Source of the DNA: Acinetobacter pittii
GTDB taxonomy: Bacteria; Pseudomonadota; Gammaproteobacteria; Pseudomonadales; Moraxellaceae
Direction: 5' to 3'
Length of the DNA: 64,000 nt
NCBI RefSeq assembly: GCF_034064985.1
Contig: NZ_CP139249.1
Span: forward strand, 2,232,001 to 2,296,000
Under the pieces are notes generated by a model that was not told the origin of the DNA, ran no database searches, and saw only the letters and a program-made list of their open reading frames with translations. A program made the translations under genes and the position numbers. Below are positions 1-9,432 of the stretch, piece by piece (position 1 is the first letter of the stretch; each line of letters starts with the position of its first letter).

Positions 1-937
1 AGGCATACAGACCGATCCAGATGACATTGTCATTACATCTGGAGGTTTAGATGCACTGAACCTTTCGCTACAAGCTGTCGCTCAACCCGGCGATTATATT
101 TTATTACAGCAAACTGTGTTTTATGGGGCTTGGCAAGCCGCCGAGCGTTTAGGACTTAAAGTGATTACCATTCCTGAGCATCCACAACACGGTTTTGACT
201 TAGAGGCTTTTGAACAGGTCATTCAAACATATCCAATCAAGGTGTGCTGGCTCATGCTCAACGCCCATAACCCGATTGGTTTTACAGTTAGTGATGACAT
301 TAAATATAAAATTGCCAAACTACTTCATGAACACCAAATTTATTTGATTGAAGATGATGTGTATGAAGAGCTTTATTATGGTGGGCAAAAACCACTTTCG
401 ATGAAGTATTTTGACCAACAAAATCTGGTGCTACACTGCTCGTCTTTTTCTAAAACATTAGGTGCAGGTTTTCGGGTCGGTTGGGTTTATGCGGGTAAAT
501 TTTCGGACCATATTCAACACTTGCAACTCATGAGTACCATTTCAGTCAATGCACTCATTCAAAATGCATTGGTTGAGTTTTTGTCTCATCATCATTATGA
601 AAAGCACTTGCGTACACTTAGACTTTCACTTGAACGTTATAAAAAGCAGTTTTATCACTATTTAAAGCAGCATTTACCAAGCTCTTGCGAAGTGTATTAC
701 TACCCAAGTGGCTATTTTCTATGGGTCAAACTTCCTAGTACGCTAGACAGTATGCAAGTTTATGAAGAATTGATTCAGCAAGACATTGGCGTTGCGCCAA
801 GCCCTTTGTTTAGTGTTTTACCCGCACAACAGCATTATTTACGAATTAACTGTTCTTTTGAATGGAACACTAAAATTCAAAGTGCATTAGATCAAGTGAT
901 TAAAACTATACAACAAAGAGTTGAAGCAAGTCTCTAA
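1..937 (+). CDS. MocR-type PLP-dependent regulator/aminotransferase, 5' end missing
   Basis: The reading frame is open from base 2, so the gene starts before the window and only its aminotransferase-like C-terminal part is seen. The fold-type I signature is clear: a substrate-loop ITSGGLDALN, the N/P motif NAHNPIGF, the IEDDVYEELYY segment, and the PLP-lysine motif SSFSKTLGAGFRVGW. IEDDVYEEL and SKTL are typical of MocR proteins, which carry an N-terminal GntR helix-turn-helix fused to an aminotransferase domain; the HTH would lie upstream and is not visible. It could also be a stand-alone aminotransferase of the same subgroup. The downstream LysR gene begins 100 bp later and is probably a separate unit. 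Confidence 0.85.
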   Translation, partial: GIQTDPDDIVITSGGLDALNLSLQAVAQPGDYILLQQTVFYGAWQAAERLGLKVITIPEHPQHGFDLEAFEQVIQTYPIKVCWLMLNAHNPIGFTVSDDIKYKIAKLLHEHQIYLIEDDVYEELYYGGQKPLSMKYFDQQNLVLHCSSFSKTLGAGFRVGWVYAGKFSDHIQHLQLMSTISVNALIQNALVEFLSHHHYEKHLRTLRLSLERYKKQFYHYLKQHLPSSCEVYYYPSGYFLWVKLPSTLDSMQVYEELIQQDIGVAPSPLFSVLPAQQHYLRINCSFEWNTKIQSALDQVIKTIQQRVEASL

Positions 938-1037
938 AGAAATGCTTCGACCTAAGCACAATTTTATGGCCTTTATTTTGTGGTAACTTTATAGCTCAAA
1001 TCTATAGTTTTAAGGGAAACAGGTTCAAAGGCTTAAT

Positions 1038-1955
1038 ATGGAAATTGATGAAGAACTCACCCTGAAAAAAATACAGATTTTTTTAGCTTTTATGCGCTGT
1101 GGAAATTTGTCTAAAACAGCCACAGAAATGCAGCTAAGTAATGTCAGTGTTCACAAAGCACTGCACTCCTTAGAAAGCGCTTTACGTTGTCCTCTTTTTA
1201 AAAATGAAGGCCGTAACCTCATTCCTTTAAAAAGTGCTTATGTCTTTGAAGAACGAGCACAAAAAATCGTACAAGACATTTTTATTACCGTAAATAAAAC
1301 CAGAGAGGCTGCGGGTTTTGCGGCTAAGGTTTTACATTTAGGTTCTCTTTATTCTTTGACGGTAAATACGATTCCAAATGTGATTAGCGGTCTTAAGCTC
1401 AGACGTAGTGAGCTTGATATTCAGCTGTTGCTGAGTTCAAATCAGGATTTGGTAAAAAAGCTGAAAGCCACTGAGCTGGATGCAATCATTGTAGCTTTAA
1501 ATGAAACCACCCAAGATGATGACTTTGAAATTTTGCCAATGTTTTCAGACGACATTTTTTTGGCCGTCAATAAAGATTCAAAATATGCCGATTTTAAAGA
1601 CATTGATTTAAGCCTTTTAAAAGAAGAAACTTTTTTAACTTTAACCAAGGGTTTTGCAACCCATAACGACAGCGATATTATTTTTAAAAAAGCAGGCTTT
1701 TCGCCTAAAGTTGCTTTACAGGTCAATGATATTTTCACCTTAATTAGTATGGTCAGTTCAGGCGTCGGTTTTGCTCTACTACCCGGTCGTATTTCTGCTG
1801 TTTATGAAAGTTCAGTAAAACTTATTCCGCTAAAACAGCAATATCACATGCAACAAGAAATTGGACTGGTCTTTTTAAAAAGTAAAGAACGCGACCCTAA
1901 CTTACTTGCTCTGATTGCTGAATGTCGAATGTTCGCCACTAATTTTAAAAGATAA
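1038..1955 (+). CDS. LysR-family transcriptional regulator, probable malonate regulator
   Basis: A 305-aa protein with an N-terminal winged HTH (residues about 10-70, LTLKKIQIFLAFMRCGNLSKTA) followed by a substrate-binding-like effector domain. Length and layout are typical of LysR regulators. It points tail-to-tail at madM, the last gene of the malonate cluster, with a strong hairpin between them. Position suggests a regulator of malonate use (MdcR type), but a second LysR gene sits upstream of mdcA and could be the real one. ATG 1038 was chosen because the HTH begins soon after it; no strong Shine-Dalgarno is visible. Confidence 0.8.
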   Translation: MEIDEELTLKKIQIFLAFMRCGNLSKTATEMQLSNVSVHKALHSLESALRCPLFKNEGRNLIPLKSAYVFEERAQKIVQDIFITVNKTREAAGFAAKVLHLGSLYSLTVNTIPNVISGLKLRRSELDIQLLLSSNQDLVKKLKATELDAIIVALNETTQDDDFEILPMFSDDIFLAVNKDSKYADFKDIDLSLLKEETFLTLTKGFATHNDSDIIFKKAGFSPKVALQVNDIFTLISMVSSGVGFALLPGRISAVYESSVKLIPLKQQYHMQQEIGLVFLKSKERDPNLLALIAECRMFATNFKR

Positions 1956-1959
1956 ATAT

Positions 1960-1990
1960 CGGCAACTTATTAAAGAATAATGAGTTGCCG
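1960..1990. terminator. Bidirectional hairpin between LysR and madM
   Basis: Arms cggcaactta (1960-1969) and tgagttgccg (1981-1990) pair over about 10 bp and lie in the gap between two convergent genes. No long T-run follows on either side, so it may act as an RNA end-stabiliser as well as a terminator. Confidence 0.55.
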
Positions 1991-2009
1991 TTGTGCGATT
2001 TTCAAAAAT

Positions 2010-2774
2010 TTATCCAAAAATTGCATTAACCGTTAAGAAAAATAAAGAAGGTCCAAGTAAACAGCCAAGTCCTGTATAGAAGGTTGCAACCAAAGCTCCA
2101 TAAGGTACAAGTCGTACATCAGTACCAGCTAGGCCTGCTGCAGTGCCACTGGTTGTTCCTGCTAAGCCGCCAAATACCATGGCAGAGCGTGGACTTTTTA
2201 AGTACATGAATTTAGCAAGCAGCGGCGTCCCTACCATAAAGAAAACTGACTTGATTAAACCAATTGCAATAGAAAGTGCGATCACATCAGAGCTCGCACC
2301 AATTGCGGTTCCTGTAATCGGGCCAACAATATAAGTCATTGCCCCTGCACCGATCGTTGTCATCGAAATTGGATCTCGATAGCCCATGCTCCATGCAACC
2401 AAAACCCCAATTGCAAAAGGCACAACACAACCAAGCATTAATGCAATTAGACCAATTTTGCCTGCTTTCTTCACTTCTTTCACATCAACTTCAAATGCAG
2501 TTGAAGCGATAGCCAAATCACGAATCATGGCTCCGCCCAACAACGCAAAACCAGAAAAAATAGCGATGTCCGAAACACCTTTGGTTCCTTGCGTATAAAC
2601 TCCTGCAAAGTAAGCAACAACCAAACCTAAAGTAATCGCGATTGCAGAACTTTGTAGTTTTCCCTTGGTCAAATATTTTGAGAGTAGATGGGAAACGAAC
2701 ATCATTAAACCCGTTACGGCAAGAGCAGTAACTAATGCATTTTTTGATAACACAGCAATTATAGCGTCCATCAT
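2010..2774 (-). CDS. madM: Malonate transporter subunit MadM
   Basis: A 254-aa polytopic inner-membrane protein with many hydrophobic segments and glycine-rich stretches (AIAITLGLVVAYFAGV, GGLAGTTSGTAAGLAGTD). It matches the MadM subunit, which with MadL forms a sodium- or proton-coupled malonate importer. It is the last gene of the mdc-mad cluster, 41 bp after madL, and supplies substrate to the decarboxylase encoded upstream. The hairpin at 1960-1990 follows its stop. Confidence 0.9.
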   Translation of the reverse strand: MMDAIIAVLSKNALVTALAVTGLMMFVSHLLSKYLTKGKLQSSAIAITLGLVVAYFAGVYTQGTKGVSDIAIFSGFALLGGAMIRDLAIASTAFEVDVKEVKKAGKIGLIALMLGCVVPFAIGVLVAWSMGYRDPISMTTIGAGAMTYIVGPITGTAIGASSDVIALSIAIGLIKSVFFMVGTPLLAKFMYLKSPRSAMVFGGLAGTTSGTAAGLAGTDVRLVPYGALVATFYTGLGCLLGPSLFFLTVNAIFG

Positions 2775-2815
2775 TTAAATCCTTTTTGATTGAACTTTTT
2801 GTAGTTTATGTTTGC

Positions 2816-3217
2816 TTAGGCTATTTTTTCTTTGGTTTCTATTGTCCATTCATAAGTTTCATAGTCACCACTAATTCTATTTAAATAACGGATGACTAAA
2901 ACCGTACCGATCAACGATGCAATAGAGACAATCAGCCCTAACATGCCACCTGATAAAGCGGCAACGACATTTTGACCTGCTGACATCGCAACTACGATCG
3001 GAATATACATACCTGACCAATACAAGACGCCAAATTGTGTGACTTGAGGTAAGTAACCTTTTTTTGCCAATAATTCTTTAGATAAGATTAACAGAATCAT
3101 CGAAATAGCCACTCCACCGACATTGGCTTTAACGCCTAATACCATGCCTAAGGTGTTACCAAGATAGTCACCTAATAAATGGCAGATCGCTAATATTGCT
3201 GTTCCATAAATAATCAT
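2816..3217 (-). CDS. madL: Malonate transporter subunit MadL
   Basis: A 133-aa membrane protein with about four hydrophobic segments, the right size and sequence style for MadL (IYGTAILAICHLLGDYLGN). A GAGGG ribosome site precedes ATG 3217. It lies 53 bp after mdcH and 41 bp before madM, so it is probably read in the same transcript. In many bacteria madLM stand before the decarboxylase genes; here they come last. Confidence 0.9.
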   Translation of the reverse strand: MIIYGTAILAICHLLGDYLGNTLGMVLGVKANVGGVAISMILLILSKELLAKKGYLPQVTQFGVLYWSGMYIPIVVAMSAGQNVVAALSGGMLGLIVSIASLIGTVLVIRYLNRISGDYETYEWTIETKEKIA

Positions 3218-3270
3218 TGTAAATCCCTCATATCCTTGGGTTATTACTCAATTTTTAATTTGTATTGTAA

Positions 3271-4203
3271 TTACAAAGAAGCATTATTTTCGTTTTGCAT
3301 TGCCAATTGAATGCTGTCTAAACGTGTTCCCTGAAATGACAATACAGTTCCTTCTTTAAATGTTCGACGTGCAAGTGTAGTAAGTACCGTTCCCGGCAAA
3401 GCTTCTATCTGCAACCTTACACCTCGCTCCCATGCAGCTTGGATAGTACTTTCCCAATCTACAGTTCGACTCATATTAAAAGCCAAATCATCACCAATCT
3501 GTTCTGGCCTGCCAAGCGTACGAGCTGTTGTACCACTTAAATAACGTATTTTAGGCTGCTTTAAAGTCACTCCCTCCATAGACGCTGCAAGTTGCTTTGC
3601 TTGCTGACTTAATAATTCACAGTGCGATGGCACCGATACATCTAATTTTTTTGCCACCACGCCTTGTTGCTTTGCCAAAACAACAACTTGATTCATGGCT
3701 TCAAAGCTTCCTGAAATAACGATCTGGTTATGTGCATTAATATTTGCAACAAACACCTCTGGCGTTATTTCATAAATTTGTTTGACCCATGTTTCAACAG
3801 CTGCACGGTCTGTACCAATTAGGGCCGTCATGCCATATCCAGTGGGATAAGCGTTTTGCATGAGTTCACCTCGATAGGCAACCAATCGAACGGCATCCTC
3901 AAAGGCTAAAACTCCCGCTACAACCGCAGCCGACCATGCACCAATTGATAAACCTGCTACATAATCAGGTGTTAAGTTTTCCGCTGTTAATAAGGCTGAA
4001 CTCACCACACCTGAAATCAGTAAACAAAGCTGTACTGCACGTGTCGATTGCAATTCAGCCGGACTATCTAACATCAAGACATCTTCTTTGAGTGCATCCG
4101 ATGCACGCTCAAGGTATTCTTTAACCAGTGCGGTTTGAGGTAAATCGTTCAACATATTGCTTCTTTGCACACCTTGTCCCGGATATACCCAAATTGAAGC
4201 CAT
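3271..4203 (-). CDS. mdcH: Malonyl-CoA:ACP transacylase of malonate decarboxylase
   Basis: A 310-aa acyltransferase of the FabD type. The oxyanion motif VYPGQGVQ lies near residue 7 and the nucleophile elbow GLSIGAWSAA around residues 84-93. MdcH moves malonyl from malonyl-CoA to the special prosthetic group on the MdcC carrier, priming the catalytic cycle. It starts 12 bp after the mdcG stop, within the tightly packed mdc operon. FabD of fatty-acid synthesis is the alternative by fold, but the neighbours make MdcH the clear choice. Confidence 0.92.
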   Translation of the reverse strand: MASIWVYPGQGVQRSNMLNDLPQTALVKEYLERASDALKEDVLMLDSPAELQSTRAVQLCLLISGVVSSALLTAENLTPDYVAGLSIGAWSAAVVAGVLAFEDAVRLVAYRGELMQNAYPTGYGMTALIGTDRAAVETWVKQIYEITPEVFVANINAHNQIVISGSFEAMNQVVVLAKQQGVVAKKLDVSVPSHCELLSQQAKQLAASMEGVTLKQPKIRYLSGTTARTLGRPEQIGDDLAFNMSRTVDWESTIQAAWERGVRLQIEALPGTVLTTLARRTFKEGTVLSFQGTRLDSIQLAMQNENNASL

Positions 4204-4215
4204 GATATCTATTCC

Positions 4216-4818
4216 CTAATTCCATGGGTTTTCTACTAAAACAGCACCATCAGGACGTTTTAATAGAACTTTTCCGCTATTCCCAGCCCATTCTTTTAAC
4301 GCCAAACCACCTTGTGGAAGTTGTAGCTGTATATCCACATTCAGCCCTGCTTGCTGAAAATTTTCGAGTAGCTCAACTGCCTGCTTTTTGGCAAAAGGCT
4401 GTTCAGCTCGAATCAACAAATCTATGTCACTTTGCTGATTTACTGTTTTAATGCCCGTTGCTAGTTCAAAGCCGAAACTTCCCGTATATCCCCAACATCC
4501 TGAAAAGTTTTTCATAATGCTGGAAATGCTCTGTAAACGTTCTGCTAAGTGCTCAAACTGTTGCATATCTACGCGAGTCAGCGCTTCTGGCTTAAGCTGT
4601 TTGCTAATCGCTGATCGTGGCATTTGAGCTGCATATCGTTGATGACGAAATTGCCCTCTAACACCTACAGCCACCTGATTTTCAGGAGTAATTTCCCGTC
4701 GAACCACAACAGGATCACCTCGTTGCAATACCTCTCTCACCCAATGTGGAGCATCATCAGCCAAGCAATCGACCGTCATACCCCACAACAAATCATGGGC
4801 TTCGAGCTTAAGTTTCAT
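4216..4818 (-). CDS. mdcG: Phosphoribosyl-dephospho-CoA transferase MdcG
   Basis: A protein of about 200 aa with a nucleotidyltransferase-type acidic motif (QQSDIDLLIR). MdcG attaches the 2'-(5''-triphosphoribosyl)-3'-dephospho-CoA group, made by MdcB, to a serine of the MdcC carrier. ATG 4818 overlaps the mdcE stop as ATGA, consistent with translational coupling; an in-frame ATG two codons upstream (4824) is also possible. It is followed 12 bp later by mdcH. Confidence 0.9.
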   Translation of the reverse strand: MKLKLEAHDLLWGMTVDCLADDAPHWVREVLQRGDPVVVRREITPENQVAVGVRGQFRHQRYAAQMPRSAISKQLKPEALTRVDMQQFEHLAERLQSISSIMKNFSGCWGYTGSFGFELATGIKTVNQQSDIDLLIRAEQPFAKKQAVELLENFQQAGLNVDIQLQLPQGGLALKEWAGNSGKVLLKRPDGAVLVENPWN

Positions 4819-5642
4819 GACCATTGCTCACGCAATAATTCACGGACCTTTTTAGACATTTGACGGTTTTGGCCGTGAAGTCTTTGTTCCAGTCCTCTCG
4901 ATTGTCCAGCATTAATTTCTTTAAATGCTCGAGCAACTACCTGCTTCGCTAACAAAAGATCATCATTTGTCGGTTGTTCAGGGTTTTCGACAGATAACAG
5001 TTCAGATAACAAACCCAGCGTTGCATAACTTTCAATGTCATAAGCCATTGGCGGAATGCTTGAGGCCAATTGCTCTAACTCATCAACCGATCTTAAGGTA
5101 ACGCGTGCAGCAGATTCCTTACCCATCGCATGCACCATAACACCTGAATCTTTTAAGGCAATAATACGATTGGCTTGGTATCCATGCGCCAAGAAAGCAC
5201 CCGACATCGACTTACCTACCAATAAACTGACAATAGGATGGCCTGCCAATCTGGCTCTAGCATAGCTATCTACTGCACCCGCTAAAGCTTGATGAATCCC
5301 TAATAATTCTTCACGGCGCCCATAGGCCTGACTTGGGACGTCAACCAAACATAAAATGCCGCGTTTAGTTTCAGCCTGTGCATCGGCTTGAATCACCTCA
5401 TCGACTGCTTTTGCTAAATTCCAGCCTTCCAAGAGTCCAACTTCACCTTGTTTTGCCCGAGGGAACAGATTATTGCTGTCTTGAACAACGGCAATCACAC
5501 GTACCGCTTGCTGGTCAATCTGACCATCAGACACCCAAACCGAAGCTAGAAAACCTTCAACTGTCTTAAAGCCTTGCGTGAGTGCTTTAAACCAATGTGC
5601 ACCACGAATAGATGCTTTTAATGTATCAACGGCGATATTCAT
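4815..5642 (-). CDS. mdcE: Malonate decarboxylase gamma subunit
   Basis: A 275-aa carboxyltransferase-like subunit that pairs with MdcD to decarboxylate malonyl-S-ACP to acetyl-S-ACP and CO2. The crotonase/carboxyltransferase-like core is seen in LVDVPSQAYGRREELLGIHQ and VSLLVGKSMSGAFLAHGYQ. Its ATG overlaps the mdcD stop (ATGA) and its stop overlaps mdcG, so expression of the subunits is probably coupled. Length matches the family. Confidence 0.93.
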   Translation of the reverse strand: MNIAVDTLKASIRGAHWFKALTQGFKTVEGFLASVWVSDGQIDQQAVRVIAVVQDSNNLFPRAKQGEVGLLEGWNLAKAVDEVIQADAQAETKRGILCLVDVPSQAYGRREELLGIHQALAGAVDSYARARLAGHPIVSLLVGKSMSGAFLAHGYQANRIIALKDSGVMVHAMGKESAARVTLRSVDELEQLASSIPPMAYDIESYATLGLLSELLSVENPEQPTNDDLLLAKQVVARAFKEINAGQSRGLEQRLHGQNRQMSKKVRELLREQWS

Positions 5643-6490
5643 GCTTGCTCTCCTTGATACAAAGCTTGAACTTGTGCTGGGGTAATCTGCTCAGCAGTAT
5701 CAACTTGTTGCAGCTTTTCTAAATAGAATGTGTAATTTGAACTACGATGCTGATGAGGTACGCCTTGAGTTAAATAATCGATGACTTGCAGACGAATTTT
5801 CTGGCGATCATCGTCAACATAAGCATCTACCAAACCACTAGCAAACCGTTGGTTCCCGCCAGTAATACTCCATATAAATGGACGATCTTTGGCGTTATAT
5901 TCTTGTACACCAGCTTCTTGTTCAATCACTTGCGGGCCATTTAAACCTAAACGTCCTTCTTGTGTCATTACGATATAGCTACATAGTCCAGCTGCAATTG
6001 ACATACCGCCGAAGCACCCTACACTGCCAGCAACAACTGCAATCACAGGTTGATACTGACGTAAGTTCACAATTGCAGCTTGAATCTCAGCAATTGCAGC
6101 CAAGCCCAGATTTGCTTCTTGTAAACGAACGCCACCCGTTTCCAACAATAAAATTGCAGCTGTTGGAATACCTTTTAGATTGTCTTCAACCGCAAGTTCT
6201 AAGGCACCCGCAATTTTGGCACCGCCCACCTCGCCTAAACTGCCACCTTGAAATAAACCTTCAATAGAAATTAAAACTACTGGCTGTTCTTGAATAGTTC
6301 CTTTTGCAACCACCACGCCATCATCGGCTTGCGGCACAATATTCTGTTTAACGAGCCAAGGCGACATAACACGTGCAAATGGGTCGAGTAACTCTCGAAA
6401 AGTCCCTTCATCTAATAGCGCTTTGGCGCGTTCTCTTGCACTAAGTTCAATAAAATCTTGTTTATTTAATAAACTCTGAATATCAGTCAT
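5639..6490 (-). CDS. mdcD: Malonate decarboxylase beta subunit
   Basis: A 283-aa carboxyltransferase-type subunit (MTDIQSLLNKQDFIELSARE at the N-terminus, then LLETGGVRLQEANLGL and VAGSVGCFGGMSIAAGLCS). With MdcE it forms the decarboxylase centre. The frame is open further upstream, but ATG 6490 is preceded by GGAGGAGA at good spacing and gives the family N-terminus, so upstream codons are excluded. The start overlaps the mdcC stop by 8 bases. Confidence 0.93.
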   Translation of the reverse strand: MTDIQSLLNKQDFIELSARERAKALLDEGTFRELLDPFARVMSPWLVKQNIVPQADDGVVVAKGTIQEQPVVLISIEGLFQGGSLGEVGGAKIAGALELAVEDNLKGIPTAAILLLETGGVRLQEANLGLAAIAEIQAAIVNLRQYQPVIAVVAGSVGCFGGMSIAAGLCSYIVMTQEGRLGLNGPQVIEQEAGVQEYNAKDRPFIWSITGGNQRFASGLVDAYVDDDRQKIRLQVIDYLTQGVPHQHRSSNYTFYLEKLQQVDTAEQITPAQVQALYQGEQA

Positions 6491-6782
6491 GAGCAATCTC
6501 CTCCAATGCTTGTTCCAGACGTAAGCGAACGACACCAGGAGTTGCACCAAAGTCATGAATATCAATATTGACCGCTGGCGGTATTTGCGCAGTAAAAATC
6601 CGTTCAAAAAGATTGTGCCAACGTGCTGCACTGCCATCTACCGAAGTCACCACTTGAATAGAAGCTTTTCCAGTTTCACCAGGTTCCATCAAAATTTCTA
6701 AATCGCCAGAGCCAACACATCCTACTAGTGCTTTTTTTACAGGTGGCTTTGTGGCCACAAATTCAAAATGAAGTGTTTCCAT
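6483..6782 (-). CDS. mdcC: Malonate decarboxylase acyl carrier protein (delta subunit)
   Basis: A 99-aa acyl carrier subunit, unrelated to fatty-acid ACP. The motif GCVGSGDLEIL places the expected prosthetic-group serine at residue 25, as known for this family. The carrier shuttles malonyl and acetyl thioesters among MdcA, MdcDE and MdcH. ATG 6782 gives the family start METLHFEF; a TTG two codons upstream is in frame but less likely. It begins just inside the mdcB stop. Confidence 0.93.
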   Translation of the reverse strand: METLHFEFVATKPPVKKALVGCVGSGDLEILMEPGETGKASIQVVTSVDGSAARWHNLFERIFTAQIPPAVNIDIHDFGATPGVVRLRLEQALEEIAHD

Positions 6783-6784
6783 AA

Positions 6785-7669
6785 TCAAAATCCCTTTTTA
6801 TTTTTCGCAGATGACTGCTCAACACGATCTATAAACAATGTGGCTGCCAATAAATCTGCGGCACCACCAGCGGAAGCTTTCATCCGAAGCAAATCAATCT
6901 CTAAAAGATGCAAAGCACGTCGACCTTCCAAGCTTGAGCTGCCGCCCAAATCAAGTACTTGCTGAGCACCTTGTTGCATACGCTTTAAGCCAGATGTTCC
7001 AGATCGATAAAGCACACAGGTATCGGTCAGATCGGTCATCATGGCAAGTAAAGCATCTAAACGAGCGAACTCTTCTTTCATGGGTTTACTACGACTTTGG
7101 TAAAGCTGCTTTAAGCCAAATTTCACAATAGTTGGAAAACCTTGTTGAGCCTGTTCTTTGGCACCTAGGATGCCTAATTTATTTTGTACTTGCTGACCAT
7201 GACTTAAAGCCTGCTTTGGAATAAAACGATCTTCAAGCTGAGCAATCTGGCCTGCTAACTGGCATAGCTCAACAGCCGATAAATATTGCTGATTACTGCG
7301 CGCCAATGCTGCTGCCGTAATCATTAACCCTAATGCCCAAATTGCACCGCGATGTGTATTGACGCCATTTGTCGCCAACATCATGGCCTTTTCACCTTGG
7401 CGGCCAATTTCTCCAATGTCTTCACGCAAAGCTAAACAGACTTTCCCGTGATGCTTTGCAACTTGAACCATCGCTTCAAACATGGGTCCTAAACTTTTCG
7501 CAGAGCGTTCCATTAACTCCAAAGTCAGGTCATCATGCGCACCACTTCCACGGCGATCGACCAAGGCAGGCTTTGGTGTTAAATTAACTTCATCAATTAA
7601 CGCTTCGACTGCCATATCTGCCAAAAGCTGACTATCGCTCAGTGTTTGATATTTAACTTGTGCCATCAT
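6785..7669 (-). CDS. mdcB: Triphosphoribosyl-dephospho-CoA synthase
   Basis: A 294-aa enzyme of the CitG/MdcB family that joins ATP and dephospho-CoA to make the prosthetic-group precursor for MdcC. Family segments visible are ALVDRRGSGAHDDLTLELM and MLATNGVNTHRGAIWALGL. ATG 7669 forms a TAATG junction with the mdcA stop and is preceded by AGGAGTTGG, so it was chosen over a longer frame. In A. calcoaceticus the published mdc order places mdcB later; here it is second. Confidence 0.92.
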   Translation of the reverse strand: MMAQVKYQTLSDSQLLADMAVEALIDEVNLTPKPALVDRRGSGAHDDLTLELMERSAKSLGPMFEAMVQVAKHHGKVCLALREDIGEIGRQGEKAMMLATNGVNTHRGAIWALGLMITAAALARSNQQYLSAVELCQLAGQIAQLEDRFIPKQALSHGQQVQNKLGILGAKEQAQQGFPTIVKFGLKQLYQSRSKPMKEEFARLDALLAMMTDLTDTCVLYRSGTSGLKRMQQGAQQVLDLGGSSSLEGRRALHLLEIDLLRMKASAGGAADLLAATLFIDRVEQSSAKNKKGF

Positions 7670-9348
7670 TACCAACTCCTGAATTTTGCAGGGGGTTGAT
7701 ATAAACCATCTGACCATGTCACCAAGTCGGCAATATTTTTTGCAGCTAAAAGTTCACGTGTTGCATCGGTGCGACGAATACCTAAATCTTCAGGGAATAC
7801 CACCAGACCTTCATGTCTTAAACGTGCTGTTGTTTTCGGGTCTTGAGTTAAACCAATACTGGTCACACCTGCCACCGCAGCAATCATGGCTTGACGTTCT
7901 TCTTGGCTGCTTGCTTTATATAGATAAGCAATGCCTTCTTCGGTCAGTAAATGGGTCACATCATCGCCATAAATCATGATCGGGGCTAAAGGCAAACCTG
8001 CGGTTTTAGCAACATCAATCGCATCGAGACGATCTACAAAAGTTGGCTTGCCACCCTCTTGGAAGGTTTCCACCATTTGAACAACTAACTTTTTACCACG
8101 TGCCAAATAAGTTTCGGTTTCACTGGCACCTTGTAAACGCATATCTAGCCATGCTGGCGTATCGTGACGACGTCCCCGTGGATCATGCCCCATGTTTGGT
8201 GCACCACCGAAACCAGCTAAACGGCCTTTGGTAACAGTCGAAGAATGGCCCATGCCATCAACTTGCAACGTTGCGCCAATAAATAGATCAACGGCGTACT
8301 GACCTGCGAGCTGACACATCATGCGGTTAGAACGTAGCGCACCATCACGACCTGTAAAGAATACGTCGGGACGAGCTGCAACATATTTTTCCATACCGAG
8401 TTCGGTACCAAAACAATGCACGCTTTCAACCCATCCCGTTTCAATCGCTGGAATTAAGGTTGGATGCGGATTTAGTGTCCAGTTTCGGCAGATTTTTCCT
8501 TTTAAACCTAAAGACTCACCATAGGTCGGTAAAATCAGTTCAATTGCCGCAGTGTTAAAACCAATACCATGGTTTAATGATTGCACATTATGCTTTTCAT
8601 AAATTCCGCGAATTGCCATCATCGCCATGAGCACATGCACTGGCTTGATATGTTTCGGGTCTCGAGTAAATAACGGTTCGATATAAAATGGCTGATCTGC
8701 GACCACCACATAATCCACCCAAGAAGCAGGAATATCGACACGGGGTAACTCTGAGACGTCATCGACCAGTTCATTGACCTGAACAATCACGATACCGTCA
8801 CTAAAAGCAGCAGGTTCAATGAGTGCTGGAGAGTCTTCGGTACTTGGGCCTGTATAGATATTGCCCTGACGGTCTGCCATAAAGCCCGCTGAGAGCACCA
8901 CATTTGGAATGAGGTCGACTACCAAACGTGAATATAGTTCGATATAGGTATGAATCGCACCAATCTCTAGTAAACCATCTTCAATTAACTGGCTAATACG
9001 CAAACTTTGTGGGCCAGCAAAAGAAAAATCGAGCTTACGCGCAATGCCTTTTTCAAACAGATCAAGATGTTCTGAACGCCCTACACTTGGCATGATCATA
9101 TGTAAATCATGCAAAACATCTGGATTGGTTTGTGCCAAAGAACGCGAAAGGAAATCTGCCTGTTTTTGGTTATTCCCTTCGAGTACAACCTTGTCACCCG
9201 GTGTAATTAAGGTTTCTAAAACTTTAATAATGTCTTGAGTTGGAATGACCACACCATCGGTATATTGGTTTGCCATCTCTAGTTTTAGTTGTTTGGCATA
9301 ACGCCGCTTTGTCCATAATCGTTCTTTATTCTGAACTGATCCTTCCAT
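7669..9348 (-). CDS. mdcA: Malonate decarboxylase alpha subunit (acetyl-S-ACP:malonate ACP transferase)
   Basis: A 559-aa CoA-transferase-like subunit that swaps acetyl for malonate on the carrier protein (MDR-like FGTELGMEKYVAARPDVFFTG and GMGHSSTVTKGRLAGFGGAP segments). First gene of the mdc operon. The frame continues upstream only to a TTG codon at 9417; ATG 9348, preceded by TAGGTAAG, gives the normal length. The 109-bp gap to the upstream LysR gene contains a perfect palindrome at 9433-9449 and probably the operon promoter. Confidence 0.93.
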   Translation of the reverse strand: MEGSVQNKERLWTKRRYAKQLKLEMANQYTDGVVIPTQDIIKVLETLITPGDKVVLEGNNQKQADFLSRSLAQTNPDVLHDLHMIMPSVGRSEHLDLFEKGIARKLDFSFAGPQSLRISQLIEDGLLEIGAIHTYIELYSRLVVDLIPNVVLSAGFMADRQGNIYTGPSTEDSPALIEPAAFSDGIVIVQVNELVDDVSELPRVDIPASWVDYVVVADQPFYIEPLFTRDPKHIKPVHVLMAMMAIRGIYEKHNVQSLNHGIGFNTAAIELILPTYGESLGLKGKICRNWTLNPHPTLIPAIETGWVESVHCFGTELGMEKYVAARPDVFFTGRDGALRSNRMMCQLAGQYAVDLFIGATLQVDGMGHSSTVTKGRLAGFGGAPNMGHDPRGRRHDTPAWLDMRLQGASETETYLARGKKLVVQMVETFQEGGKPTFVDRLDAIDVAKTAGLPLAPIMIYGDDVTHLLTEEGIAYLYKASSQEERQAMIAAVAGVTSIGLTQDPKTTARLRHEGLVVFPEDLGIRRTDATRELLAAKNIADLVTWSDGLYQPPAKFRSW

Positions 9349-9432
9349 GTACTTACCTATAGATCGCAGTTTTGTTCTGAATCTATAAAAACGCTTTATG
9401 GACTTTCGATCAATCAACCTAGATGAGTCGTT

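Noticed and set aside
6490..6637. Longer N-terminus for mdcD
   Set aside because: The upstream part is an alternate frame inside mdcC; ATG 6490 has a strong ribosome site and the family start.
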